Shown piece after piece: positions 39,057 through 46,066 of a DNA stretch of 64,000 bases. Below the pieces are notes generated by a model. The model saw only the letters and a list, made by a program, of their open reading frames with translations. It was not told the origin of the DNA and did no database searches. The DNA lies in NCBI RefSeq assembly GCF_043555865.1, contig NZ_JBIGHY010000008.1:62001-126000 (forward strand), in the 5' to 3' direction. The translations under genes and the position numbers were made by a program. Each line of letters opens with the position of its first letter. The stretch's first letter is position 1. This DNA is from Pelomonas dachongensis (GTDB taxonomy: Bacteria; Pseudomonadota; Gammaproteobacteria; Burkholderiales; Burkholderiaceae_C).

Positions 39057-40034
39057 TCGCGGCACCTCCTCGGTGACGGGATACCAGCATGCGGCGCTGG
39101 TGGCACCCACCGCTGCGAGTTCGGGCCGCTCAACGCGGCATCGCTCGGCCACACGACCACAGCGCGGGTTGAAGGCGCAGCCGGGCGGGATGGCTGTCAG
39201 CCGCGGCATCGCGCCGTCGATCTGCAACAGCCTTTCGCGCTCCTCGTCCATGGCTGGAATGGAGCCCATCAGGCCGACCGTGTAGGGATGGGCCGGGCGG
39301 TGGATGACATCGGCCACCGGGCCGATCTCGGCGACACGGCCGGCGTACATGACGGCCACGCGGTCGCAGGTCTCGGCGATGACGCCCATGTCGTGCGTGA
39401 CCAGCATCACGGCGGCCCCCTGTTCTTTGCAGACCTTCTTCAGCAGCGCAATGATCTGCGCCTGGATGGACACGTCCAGCGCCGTCGTCGGCTCGTCGGC
39501 CACGATGAGCTTGGGGTTGCCAGCCAGCGCGAGCGCGATGACGACGCGCTGGCGCATGCCGCCGGAGAACTGGTGCGGGTAGTGATCCACACGCGCCTCG
39601 GGCGCCGGGATGCCCGTGGAGGCCAGCAGTTCGACGGCGCGCGCGCGCGCCTGCGCGGCGGACAGGCCCAGGTGCGTCGTGATGGTCTCGGTCAGCTGGC
39701 GGCCCACGGTGTACAGCGGGTTCAGCGAGGTCAGCGGGTCCTGAAACACCGCGCCAATCTCGCGGCCGCGCACACGGCGCATTTGCTCGTAAGGCAGGTT
39801 GTCGATGCGCCGGCCAGCAAGCTTGATCTCGCCAGAGGCGATGCGCCCCGGCGGGTCCAGCAGACCGATGATGGCCGCACCCGTCAGCGACTTGCCGGCA
39901 CCGGATTCACCCACCACGCCCAGGATCTCGCCCGGCGCGATGGTGAAGGAGATGTCGTCCAGCGCAAGCAGCGTGCCGTGGCGGGTCGGGAACTCCACGC
40001 GCAGGTGGTTGACTTCAAGCAGCGGTGCAGTCAT
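39054..40034 (-). CDS. dppD: Dipeptide/oligopeptide ABC transporter ATP-binding protein (DppD/OppD type)
   Basis: 326 residues from ATG 40032-40034, overlapping the permease stop (ATGA). Walker A GESGAGKS, signature FSGGMRQRVVIALALA, Walker B LIVADEPTTALD, H-loop VTHD, C-terminal motif CAFNPRCGRVAERC. Functions as a heterodimer with the DppF-type partner, energising the two permeases. The reading frame extends further upstream, but the domain starts at MTAPLLEVNHLRVEF. Confidence 0.9.
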   Translation of the reverse strand: MTAPLLEVNHLRVEFPTRHGTLLALDDISFTIAPGEILGVVGESGAGKSLTGAAIIGLLDPPGRIASGEIKLAGRRIDNLPYEQMRRVRGREIGAVFQDPLTSLNPLYTVGRQLTETITTHLGLSAAQARARAVELLASTGIPAPEARVDHYPHQFSGGMRQRVVIALALAGNPKLIVADEPTTALDVSIQAQIIALLKKVCKEQGAAVMLVTHDMGVIAETCDRVAVMYAGRVAEIGPVADVIHRPAHPYTVGLMGSIPAMDEERERLLQIDGAMPRLTAIPPGCAFNPRCGRVAERCRVERPELAAVGATSAACWYPVTEEVPR

Positions 40035-40954
40035 CGCAGACGGGGATTGAGCGCATCGCGCAGCCAGTCGCCCAGCAGATTCACGCTGAGCGTGATGAGC
40101 ACCAGCGTCACGCTGGGGAAGGCGGTGATCCACCACTCACCCGAGAACAGATAGTCGTTGCCATTGCGGATCAGCGTGCCCAGCGACGGGCTGGTGGGCG
40201 GCACGCCCACACCCAGGAAGGACAGCGTGGCCTCTGTGATGATGGCCGACGCGACCTGGATGGTCGCCAGCACCATCACCGGCCCCAGCACGTTGGGCAG
40301 CACATGGCGGCGCATGATGCGCAGCGAACCCACGCCGATGACGCGGGCGGCCTGCACGTATTCCTTGTTGCGCTCCACCAGCGTGGAGCCACGCACGGTG
40401 CGCGCGTACTGCACCCAGCCGGTCAGCGCGATGGCCAGCACCAGCACGACGAAGGCCAGGGCATCGGGTGCGTGGGGATACAGCGTGCGCCCGACGCCGC
40501 TGATCATCAGCGCAACAAGGATGGACGGGAAGGACAGCATCACGTCGCAGATGCGCATGATGAGAGCGTCCACGCGGCCGCCCAGGAAGCCCGCCAGCAG
40601 CCCCATCGCCACGCCGATCAGGATGGACAGCAGCACCGATGCGAGGCCCACCAGCAGCGAGATGCGCGTGCCGTACATCAGCGCGGACAGGATGTCGCGC
40701 CCCTGGCCGTCGGTGCCAAGTTGGTACTTGGCCTCGCCGCCCTCGACCCACGCGGGCGGCTTCAGCGAATCCATCAGTTCCAGCGTTGCCAGGTCGAACG
40801 GATCGTGCGGCGCCACGAACTCCGCGAGCAGCGCACACACCAGGAAGACAGTGGCAATGACGGCGGCGAGCATCGCCACCGGCGACGTGCGGAACGAGTG
40901 CCAGACGTCGCCGTCGAAGAAGCGCCGCAGCGCCGAGGAAGAGGCGGAACTCAT
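40031..40954 (-). CDS. dppC: Dipeptide-type ABC transporter permease (DppC/OppC type)
   Basis: 307 residues from ATG 40952-40954. An N-terminal OppC-type extension with one helix is followed by a BPD_transp_1 domain with about five more helices. The EAA loop reads EYVQAARVIGVGSLRIMRRHVLPNV. Overlaps the DppD-type gene by four bases and follows the DppB-type gene by five. Confidence 0.91.
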   Translation of the reverse strand: MSSASSSALRRFFDGDVWHSFRTSPVAMLAAVIATVFLVCALLAEFVAPHDPFDLATLELMDSLKPPAWVEGGEAKYQLGTDGQGRDILSALMYGTRISLLVGLASVLLSILIGVAMGLLAGFLGGRVDALIMRICDVMLSFPSILVALMISGVGRTLYPHAPDALAFVVLVLAIALTGWVQYARTVRGSTLVERNKEYVQAARVIGVGSLRIMRRHVLPNVLGPVMVLATIQVASAIITEATLSFLGVGVPPTSPSLGTLIRNGNDYLFSGEWWITAFPSVTLVLITLSVNLLGDWLRDALNPRLR

Positions 40955-40959
40955 GGGGA

Positions 40960-41937
40960 TCAGTGCGCCTTGCCTTCGATGCGCAGGCGCGGATCGACGG
41001 CGAAATAAAGCAGATCGACGGCCAGATTGATGACAACGAAGATCAGGGAGATCAGGCACAGATACGCCGCCATCACGGGGATGTCGGCGAACTGCACGGC
41101 CTGGATGAACAGCAAGCCCATGCCGGGCCACTGGAAGACCTGCTCGGTGATGATCGCGAACGCAATCAGCGAGCCGAGCTGCAGGCCGGTGATGGTGATG
41201 ACGGGCACCAGCGTGTTCTTCAAGGCATGGCCAAAGTAAACGCTGCGGTTCGACAGGCCGCGGGCGCGCGCGAAGCGGATGTAGTCAGTGCGCAGCACCT
41301 CCAGCATCTCGGCGCGCACCAGCCGCATGATCAGCGTCAGCTGGAAAGCCGACAGCGTGAATGCCGGCAGGATCAGGTGCAGCAGGCCGTCCCGCGTCAG
41401 CAGGCCGGAGGTCCATGACCCCAGAGCCACCACCTCGCCGCGCCCGAAGCTGGGCAGCCATTTCAGCTCGACGGCGAAGACCCAGATCAGCACGATGCCG
41501 ATGACGAAGTTGGGCAGGCTGACACCGAACAGCGTGCCGGTCATCAGGATCTGCGCGCTGGCCTTGCCACGGCGCAGTGCCGCGTACACGCCCAGCGGAA
41601 TGCCCAACGCCAACGCGATGAACCCGGCGACCAGCGCGAGTTCCAGCGTCGCCGGGAAGCGCTCGACGATCAGCGACGACACCTTGCGCCCCTGACGCAG
41701 GCTGATGCCGAACTCGCCCTGCACGGCATTGCCGACAAAGCGTGCGAACTGCACCGGGAAGGGCTGGTCCAGCCCCAGGTCCTTGCGCAGCGCCAGGCGC
41801 TGCTCTTCCGTCGCATCCTGGCCGAGCAGGTTGTTGACCGGGTCGCCGACATACTGGAACAGCATGAAGGCGATGAAGGCCACCGACAGCATGACGATCA
41901 GGGCTTGCGCGAGGCGACGGAGAATGAAAACCAGCAT
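40960..41937 (-). CDS. dppB: Dipeptide-type ABC transporter permease (DppB/OppB type)
   Basis: 325 residues from ATG 41935-41937; the reading frame runs further upstream but MLVFILRRLAQALIVML is the standard family start. Six transmembrane helices, with the EAA loop YIRFARARGLSNRSVYFGHALKNTLVPV. First gene of the operon in the window. No substrate-binding protein gene accompanies it; upstream is a porin with its own terminator. Confidence 0.91.
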   Translation of the reverse strand: MLVFILRRLAQALIVMLSVAFIAFMLFQYVGDPVNNLLGQDATEEQRLALRKDLGLDQPFPVQFARFVGNAVQGEFGISLRQGRKVSSLIVERFPATLELALVAGFIALALGIPLGVYAALRRGKASAQILMTGTLFGVSLPNFVIGIVLIWVFAVELKWLPSFGRGEVVALGSWTSGLLTRDGLLHLILPAFTLSAFQLTLIMRLVRAEMLEVLRTDYIRFARARGLSNRSVYFGHALKNTLVPVITITGLQLGSLIAFAIITEQVFQWPGMGLLFIQAVQFADIPVMAAYLCLISLIFVVINLAVDLLYFAVDPRLRIEGKAH

Positions 41938-41998
41938 GAAGATTTCGCAGAACTGCGGCCACGCCTCTGCGCCGCACGAAGGCGCGATCATGGCCAAA

Positions 41999-42021
41999 GC
42001 CGGAGGCCGAGGGCCTCCGGG
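41999..42021. promoter_or_regulatory. Inverted repeat upstream of the dppB-like gene
   Basis: CCGGAGGCC and GGCCTCCGG face each other with a two- to three-base loop, about 62 bases before the permease ATG. It has no T-run on either side, so it is a stable RNA hairpin or regulator site in the 5' leader rather than a simple terminator. Confidence 0.4.
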
Positions 42022-42047
42022 AAAGTCCTAACGCAAGTCTGATACCA

Positions 42048-42078
42048 GCAAATAAAACGGGCCGCTCGAGCGGCCCGT
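42048..42078 (-). terminator. Rho-independent terminator of the first porin gene
   Basis: A perfect 22-bp palindrome ACGGGCCGCTC/GAGCGGCCCGT (42057-42078) is followed on the minus strand by TTTATTTG, 33 bases after the porin stop codon. Confidence 0.8.
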
Positions 42079-42110
42079 GCTTGCGATCCGGGCGCAAGGC
42101 CCGGCGCGGA

Positions 42111-43328
42111 TCAGAAGCGGTGACGCAGACCGACCATCGTGCCGCCGCGCTTTTTGGCGCCGTTGGCGAACATGACTTCACCGCTGGTCTTGGTGTAGTC
42201 AACTTCCAGGTAAGCGTCGGTGCGCTTGGAGAACGCGTAATCCACCACGATGGCGAAGAAGTCGGCCTTGGACTTGACGTTCGCGTTCGTCGACAGGCCG
42301 GTGCTGGCAGCCAGCGCGGCAGCGAACGGAGCCGCCAGGTTCTGCGCCGTACCGTAGTGGGTCTGCTCGCTGAGCCAGACATTGGCACCGATATTCAGTT
42401 GCGGCGTCAACTGGTAGGTCGCACCCAGCATGATCATGGTGCGCTTCTTGATATCGGCGGAATCCGTGTTGAACACGTTCACGCCCAGCAGGCCACTGGT
42501 GAACGCGCCACGCGTCGTCAGCGCGATGTTGGCGGGCGAGCCCGCAGCCGCCGATGCGGCAAACGCACCCGCGCTGGTCTGGTTCAGCAGCGTGAAGGGG
42601 TTGTCGAACTTGTTCTCGCCCCACGACGCGTGCACATACAGCGGTCCGTCCGTGTAGGAGCCGCCGAAGACGGTCGCCTTGACCTTCTTGCCCGTCTGCT
42701 CGGTGGCCTGCAGGTATGCGCCACCGGCGCCCCACTTGCCATCGTTGTAACGCAGCAAACCGCCAATGGTCTTGTTCGGCAGCGCCGCCGCTGCACCCGA
42801 CTGCCCCTCACCGGCGCTGACCTGGATCTCGCCGTAAACACTGCCGAGTTGCACCAGGTACTTGACCATGTTGTCCTGGCGCGCCGTCATCGCCATGCCG
42901 ATCTCGGGCTTGTACGCCTCGATGTAGGGCGAGTAGCGGAACGAGGCGAACGTCGACGTGTAGAGGTCGAACAGGATGTTGTACTGACGACCCAGGCGGA
43001 TCTGGCCCAGTTGGCTGGACTGCAGGCCCACCCAGGCCTGGCGCCAGAAGTCAGGATTGCCGCTGACCGCGCCCGTGTCGGATTGCAGGCGATGCTCCAG
43101 GTTGGCCAGCGCCTTCAGGCCGCCACCCATGTCTTCGACAATGTTCACGCCGAGTCGGCTCTGAGACATGCCACCAGGCACCACCGTCTTGGTCGACGTG
43201 CCGGCATTGGCATTGCTGGTGTAGCGCACGGCGACATCCACGATGCCATACAGCGTCACGCTGGACTGGGCCCAAGCGGCAGAGGAAGTGGCGGCCAGGG
43301 CGGCAAGCGCCAGGGTGGCTTTTTTCAT
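42111..43328 (-). CDS. Gram-negative porin (Porin_4/OmpC-like family), first of a tandem pair
   Basis: 405 residues. Signal peptide MKKATLALAALAATSSAAWA, then QSSVTLYGIVDVAVRYTSNA, the hallmark start of betaproteobacterial trimeric porins. The 16-strand barrel shows alternating hydrophobicity and ends in Phe (GLRHRF), the outer-membrane insertion signal. Loop regions include the porin segment LGRQYNILFDLY. Well-spaced GGAGACA ribosome site. Neighbour of a second, shorter porin with the same start motif, suggesting an old duplication. Confidence 0.93.
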   Translation of the reverse strand: MKKATLALAALAATSSAAWAQSSVTLYGIVDVAVRYTSNANAGTSTKTVVPGGMSQSRLGVNIVEDMGGGLKALANLEHRLQSDTGAVSGNPDFWRQAWVGLQSSQLGQIRLGRQYNILFDLYTSTFASFRYSPYIEAYKPEIGMAMTARQDNMVKYLVQLGSVYGEIQVSAGEGQSGAAAALPNKTIGGLLRYNDGKWGAGGAYLQATEQTGKKVKATVFGGSYTDGPLYVHASWGENKFDNPFTLLNQTSAGAFAASAAAGSPANIALTTRGAFTSGLLGVNVFNTDSADIKKRTMIMLGATYQLTPQLNIGANVWLSEQTHYGTAQNLAAPFAAALAASTGLSTNANVKSKADFFAIVVDYAFSKRTDAYLEVDYTKTSGEVMFANGAKKRGGTMVGLRHRF

Positions 43329-43453
43329 ACAGATTGTCTCCTGTGATATTTGGGACTAACCAATTCATTCTCAGCCAAGCACACCAGCACCGCGCGGCGG
43401 TTGTTGCTGATCGTCCACAGCGATTCCCCTGTCCCCGACGGGACAGGGCCATG

Positions 43454-43478
43454 AAAAAAGCCGCCCGAAGGCGGCTTT
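43454..43478 (-). terminator. Rho-independent terminator of the second porin gene
   Basis: On the minus strand AAAGCCGCC-TTCG-GGCGGCTTTTTT: a strong UUCG-capped stem followed by a T6 run, 31 bases after the porin stop codon. Each porin therefore has its own terminator and they are probably separate transcription units. Confidence 0.88.
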
Positions 43479-43509
43479 GGCTGACCGATGCGGCGGATGC
43501 CGCAGAGGA

Positions 43510-44523
43510 TCAGAAGCTGTGGCGGACGCCGACGTCCAAGCCGCTGGACTTCGCGCCATTCGCCACGGTCGGCGAACCGGCCACAGCGAAACGGCCCAGA
43601 CCGTTGTTCTTGATCTGGGAAGCCGTGGTGTACAGCGCGGTGCGCTTGGACACGTTGTAGACATAGCCCACAGCCAGCAGCTTGGCATCGCCCACGCCGC
43701 TGATGAGTTCGGCGGCGCTGTTGGCCTTGGAGTCCGTGTAGGACGCCAGGATCTGGCCTTGGCCCAGGGGAACGGTTGCAGCGAACGTGTAGATCGTTTG
43801 CTTGGCAGCGCGGAACTTGTTCTCGCTGAAGTTGACCGACGGCTTCACGAAGCCGAAGTCATACGAGCCACCGATGCTGGTCTGCTTGTACTTGTCGTTG
43901 CCGGCACCGGTCGTGTTCTCCAGCGCAGCCGAGACGTGGATCGGACCATTCTTGTAGCCAACGCGGCCGCCGATGGCCTTCTTGCCCACGGCGCCTTCGC
44001 CAGCGGCGACGTCGACGGAGCCATAGAAGCCACCCAGGTTGCCCGGGGTGAAGTACTGGACTTGGTTGTCAGCACGGTTGAGCGTGTCGGAACCGCTGCC
44101 CAGCACCGAGTAAACCTTGGACACGTCGCCCAGGCCGGTCGTCGAGTACGGATCGAAGTCGTCGATGTGCAGGCGGGTGGACGTCTTGCCACGGCCCAGG
44201 CGCACTTCACCGAAGTCGCCCATCAGGCTGACGCTGGCGCGGCGGCCCCAGAAACGGTTTGCATCGGCGGTGCCGGTGTCGGGGTTCAGCGCGGCTTCGA
44301 GCCAGAAGCCAGCCTTCAGGCCGCCACCGAGGTCTTCCGTGCCGCGCACGCCCAGACGGCTGCTGTTCAGGCCGTCGGTACCCAGTTGCTTCAGCGTTTG
44401 GCCGCTGGACTTGGTGTAGCGCAGGTTGGCATCCACGATGCCGAACAACGTCACCGAGGATTGCGCCACAGCGGCGCCACCGGTCAGACCGAGCACGGCC
44501 AGGGCAATCAGAGCTTTCTTCAT
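43510..44523 (-). CDS. Gram-negative porin (Porin_4/OmpC-like family), second of a tandem pair
   Basis: 337 residues. Signal peptide MKKALIALAVLGLTGGAAVA then QSSVTLFGIVDANLRYTKSS. The family segments GLNSSRLGVRGTEDLGGGLKAGFWLE and FWGRRASVSLMGDFGEVRLGRG are clear, and the C-terminus is RHSF with terminal Phe. It forms a trimeric outer-membrane channel for small solutes. Good AGGAG ribosome site. A 200-base upstream region contains inverted repeats suggesting regulation. Confidence 0.94.
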   Translation of the reverse strand: MKKALIALAVLGLTGGAAVAQSSVTLFGIVDANLRYTKSSGQTLKQLGTDGLNSSRLGVRGTEDLGGGLKAGFWLEAALNPDTGTADANRFWGRRASVSLMGDFGEVRLGRGKTSTRLHIDDFDPYSTTGLGDVSKVYSVLGSGSDTLNRADNQVQYFTPGNLGGFYGSVDVAAGEGAVGKKAIGGRVGYKNGPIHVSAALENTTGAGNDKYKQTSIGGSYDFGFVKPSVNFSENKFRAAKQTIYTFAATVPLGQGQILASYTDSKANSAAELISGVGDAKLLAVGYVYNVSKRTALYTTASQIKNNGLGRFAVAGSPTVANGAKSSGLDVGVRHSF

Positions 44524-44643
44524 TCGATACTCCTAGGTATTCATTCAGAGCCGCCAAGCCCACAGCGGGACCGACGGCTTACCTCCTATGAGGAAGTGCT
44601 CGTATTCCACTACAGGTTCAGGCGGCCCGGGAATTCACGGATA

Positions 44644-44692
44644 TGAAATTGTGTGTTGCCGTTGTTGATCCACAACGACACAACTCATTTCA
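44644..44692. promoter_or_regulatory. Nested inverted repeat in the porin/coq7 divergent region
   Basis: Outer arms TGAAAT/ATTTCA and inner arms CGTTGT/ACAACG are arranged nearly symmetrically over 49 bases (10 and 9 bases between arms on each side). It lies 120 bases upstream of the second porin and 31 bases upstream of the earliest coq7 start, in an AT-richer patch where the promoters should be. Suggestive of a regulator site; identity unknown. Confidence 0.35.
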
Positions 44693-44723
44693 TGATTTCT
44701 TCATCGAAATACTCATTAACTGA

Positions 44724-45386
44724 ATGCATCAGCAAATAAGCGCTCCGCATAAGCCGCCGATGAGTTGGGGGGACCGACTCCTGACTGCGCTGGACTCAGG
44801 CCTGCGAACGGCATTCGCACCAGCCCGCGCTGCACGTCAGTCGCCTGCCGGCAACACTGAAGCGTCGCCGCTCTCGCCCGCCGAATCCCGCGAGTCGGGG
44901 GCGCTGATGCGCGTCAATCACGTCGGCGAGATCTGCGCGCAGGCGCTGTACCAGTCGCAGGCCCTGTTCAGCCGCACGCCCGAGTTGCGCCAGCATTTCG
45001 AGCATGCAGCGCAGGAGGAACTGGACCATCTGGCCTGGACCGAAGAACGCCTGTCTCAACTGGGTGCACACACCAGCCACCTCGCACCGCTGTGGTGGGG
45101 CGGCGCCTTCGCCTGGGGCAGTCTGGCCGGCTTGGCGGGCGACCGGTGGAGCCTGGGCTTCGTGGTCGAGACCGAGCGCCAGGTCGAGGCCCACCTGGCC
45201 GGCCACCTCGACCGGCTGCCCGCGAACGACGCGGCGTCACGCGCCATCGTCGAGCAGATGAAGCGCGAGGAGGCCGAGCATGCGGATGCGGCGCTCGCCA
45301 GGGGCGCGCTGCCGCTGCCCGCGCCGGTGAAGGGGCTGATGCGGGCCGCCGCCAAGGTCATGACGACCGTGGCGCACCGCATCTGA
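44724..45386 (+). CDS. coq7: Coq7-type demethoxyubiquinone hydroxylase
   Basis: 220 residues from the first ATG; an ATG 12 codons later (44760, MSWGDRLLTALDSGLR) is at least as likely because the first residues lack conservation and neither start has a clear ribosome site. Diiron monooxygenase of ubiquinone synthesis. Ligands are visible in MRVNHVGEICAQ (Glu), EELDHLAW (Glu-x-x-His), a Glu in ERQVEAHLAGH and EEAEHADAA (Glu, His). Stands alone between divergent porin and convergent OsmC genes. Confidence 0.92.
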   Translation: MHQQISAPHKPPMSWGDRLLTALDSGLRTAFAPARAARQSPAGNTEASPLSPAESRESGALMRVNHVGEICAQALYQSQALFSRTPELRQHFEHAAQEELDHLAWTEERLSQLGAHTSHLAPLWWGGAFAWGSLAGLAGDRWSLGFVVETERQVEAHLAGHLDRLPANDAASRAIVEQMKREEAEHADAALARGALPLPAPVKGLMRAAAKVMTTVAHRI

Positions 45387-45392
45387 ACGGCT

Positions 45393-45824
45393 TCAGGCCT
45401 CCACGACCTCGAAGGAAGTGCTGATCGCTGACGTCTTGGCCAGCATGGCCGTGGCTGAACAGTACTTCTCGTGCGACAGCGCGACGGCGCGCTCAACGAT
45501 CTCGGGCTTGAGCGCCTTGCCGCTGACGACGAAGTGGAAATGGATGGCCGTGAAGACCTTGGGGTCGCTGGTGGCACGTTCGGCCTTCAGCGCGACCTTG
45601 CAGCCGCGCACGTCGTGCCGGCCGCGTTTCAGGATCAGCACGACGTCATACGCCGTGCAGCCGCCAGTGCCGGCCAGCACCATCTCCATGGGCCGCGGCG
45701 CCAGATTGCGCCCGCCGCCGTCAGGTGCGCCGTCCATGGACAGCACGTGACCGCTGCCGGTCTCGGCGATGAAGCTCATCCCGCTGGGACCCTCGGAGCC
45801 CAACCAACTGACAGTGCATTCCAT
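45393..45824 (-). CDS. OsmC-family peroxide-handling protein
   Basis: 143 residues of the OsmC/Ohr fold, YhfA-like branch. The two redox cysteines are Cys56 in GTGGCTAYDV and Cys122 in HEKYCSATAML. OsmC/Ohr proteins reduce organic hydroperoxides with lipoyl or thiol partners. The substrate is unknown and the YhfA branch is less well studied. Convergent with coq7. Its upstream region carries a motif shared with the Y1-transposase element only three bases from the start codon. Confidence 0.9.
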   Translation of the reverse strand: MECTVSWLGSEGPSGMSFIAETGSGHVLSMDGAPDGGGRNLAPRPMEMVLAGTGGCTAYDVVLILKRGRHDVRGCKVALKAERATSDPKVFTAIHFHFVVSGKALKPEIVERAVALSHEKYCSATAMLAKTSAISTSFEVVEA

Positions 45825-45826
45825 CT

Positions 45827-45850
45827 TGATCTAGGGGCTGGACCCCAATT
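45827..45850 (+). repeat. Solo repeat related to the Y1-transposase element
   Basis: TGATCTA, then GGGGCTG, then GACCCCAATT: reverse-complemented this gives the two blocks AATTGGGGTC and TAGATCA found in the same order at 23890-23911 within the transposase element. The GGGG/CCCC arms can form a hairpin. No transposase is present here. It may be a REP-like substrate or relic that now lies in the osmC 5' region. Confidence 0.45.
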
Positions 45851-45866
45851 CCGTCACAGAAAAATA

Positions 45867-45896
45867 TTGCAGCGCAGCATAACTCGCGGCTACACT
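45867..45896 (+). promoter_or_regulatory. Predicted sigma70 promoter of a small RNA candidate
   Basis: TTGCAG (45867-45872) and TACACT (45891-45896) are separated by 18 bases. The expected start point is about 45902-45904, immediately before a 16-bp palindrome. The spacing and AT content stand out from the surroundings. Confidence 0.5.
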
Positions 45897-45904
45897 GCAT
45901 CCAC

Positions 45905-45920
45905 GCGAAAACGTTTTCGC
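45905..45920. promoter_or_regulatory. Perfect 16-bp palindrome resembling a LacI/GalR-family operator
   Basis: GCGAAAACGTTTTCGC is fully symmetric around a central CG, as in operators of the LacI/PurR family. It begins about nine bases after the predicted -10 box, so a bound protein would block initiation. The same bases could fold as the 5' hairpin of the candidate RNA. No LacI-family gene is in the window. Confidence 0.4.
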
Positions 45921-45956
45921 ACCGATTGTCTCCTCCACCGCCTCCATGGTGGATTC

Positions 45957-45988
45957 AACCCGAGCTTGCAAGAGCTCGGGTTTTTTTT
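45957..45988 (+). terminator. Strong rho-independent terminator upstream of ilvA
   Basis: CCCGAGCT-TGCAAG-AGCTCGGG forms an eight-base-pair stem (45959-45980), extended by AA/TT, followed by T8. It is on the plus strand, but the only plus-strand gene upstream is coq7, with the minus-strand osmC gene in between, so a separate short transcript must end here. Confidence 0.88.
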
Positions 45989-46024
45989 CGCCGAAGGCGG
46001 AAAGCGGCGTTGCGCGAAGGGTCT

Positions 46025-46038
46025 CCCCTATCATGCGG
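46025..46038 (+). promoter_or_regulatory. Candidate -10 region for ilvA
   Basis: CCCCTATCATGCGG, identical to the 14-mer upstream of mlaF, with TATCAT at 46029-46034, 33 bases before the ilvA ATG. No good -35 is visible at standard spacing. If real, ilvA has its own promoter downstream of the terminator. Confidence 0.35.
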
Positions 46039-46066
46039 CGCCGCAACAAATCCCCATGGAGACCCG

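Larger units (their letters stand above)
45903..45988 (+). ncRNA. Candidate ~86-nt small RNA with anti-Shine-Dalgarno motifs
   Basis: Between the predicted promoter and a strong terminator lie three possible hairpins: GCGAAA-ACGU-UUUCGC (45905-45920), UCCACC-GCCUCCAU-GGUGGA (45934-45953) and the terminator. Unpaired CUCCUCC (45930-45936) and CCUCC in the second loop (45941-45945) are complementary to ribosome-binding sites, a design seen in several known trans-acting small RNAs. No open reading frame of note fits. It could instead be an ilvA leader ending in an attenuator, because ilvA starts 79 bases downstream of the terminator on the same strand. Confidence 0.5.

Noticed and set aside
42111..44523. 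Recent tandem duplication of the porin genes
   Set aside because: They share the start motif and fold but differ in length (405 versus 337 residues) and in most of their sequence, so any duplication is old.
45946..46066. Leader peptide for classical attenuation upstream of ilvA
   Set aside because: The open frame beginning ATGGTGGATTCAACC has no run of Ile, Val, Leu or Thr codons, and no alternative anti-terminator pairing was evident.
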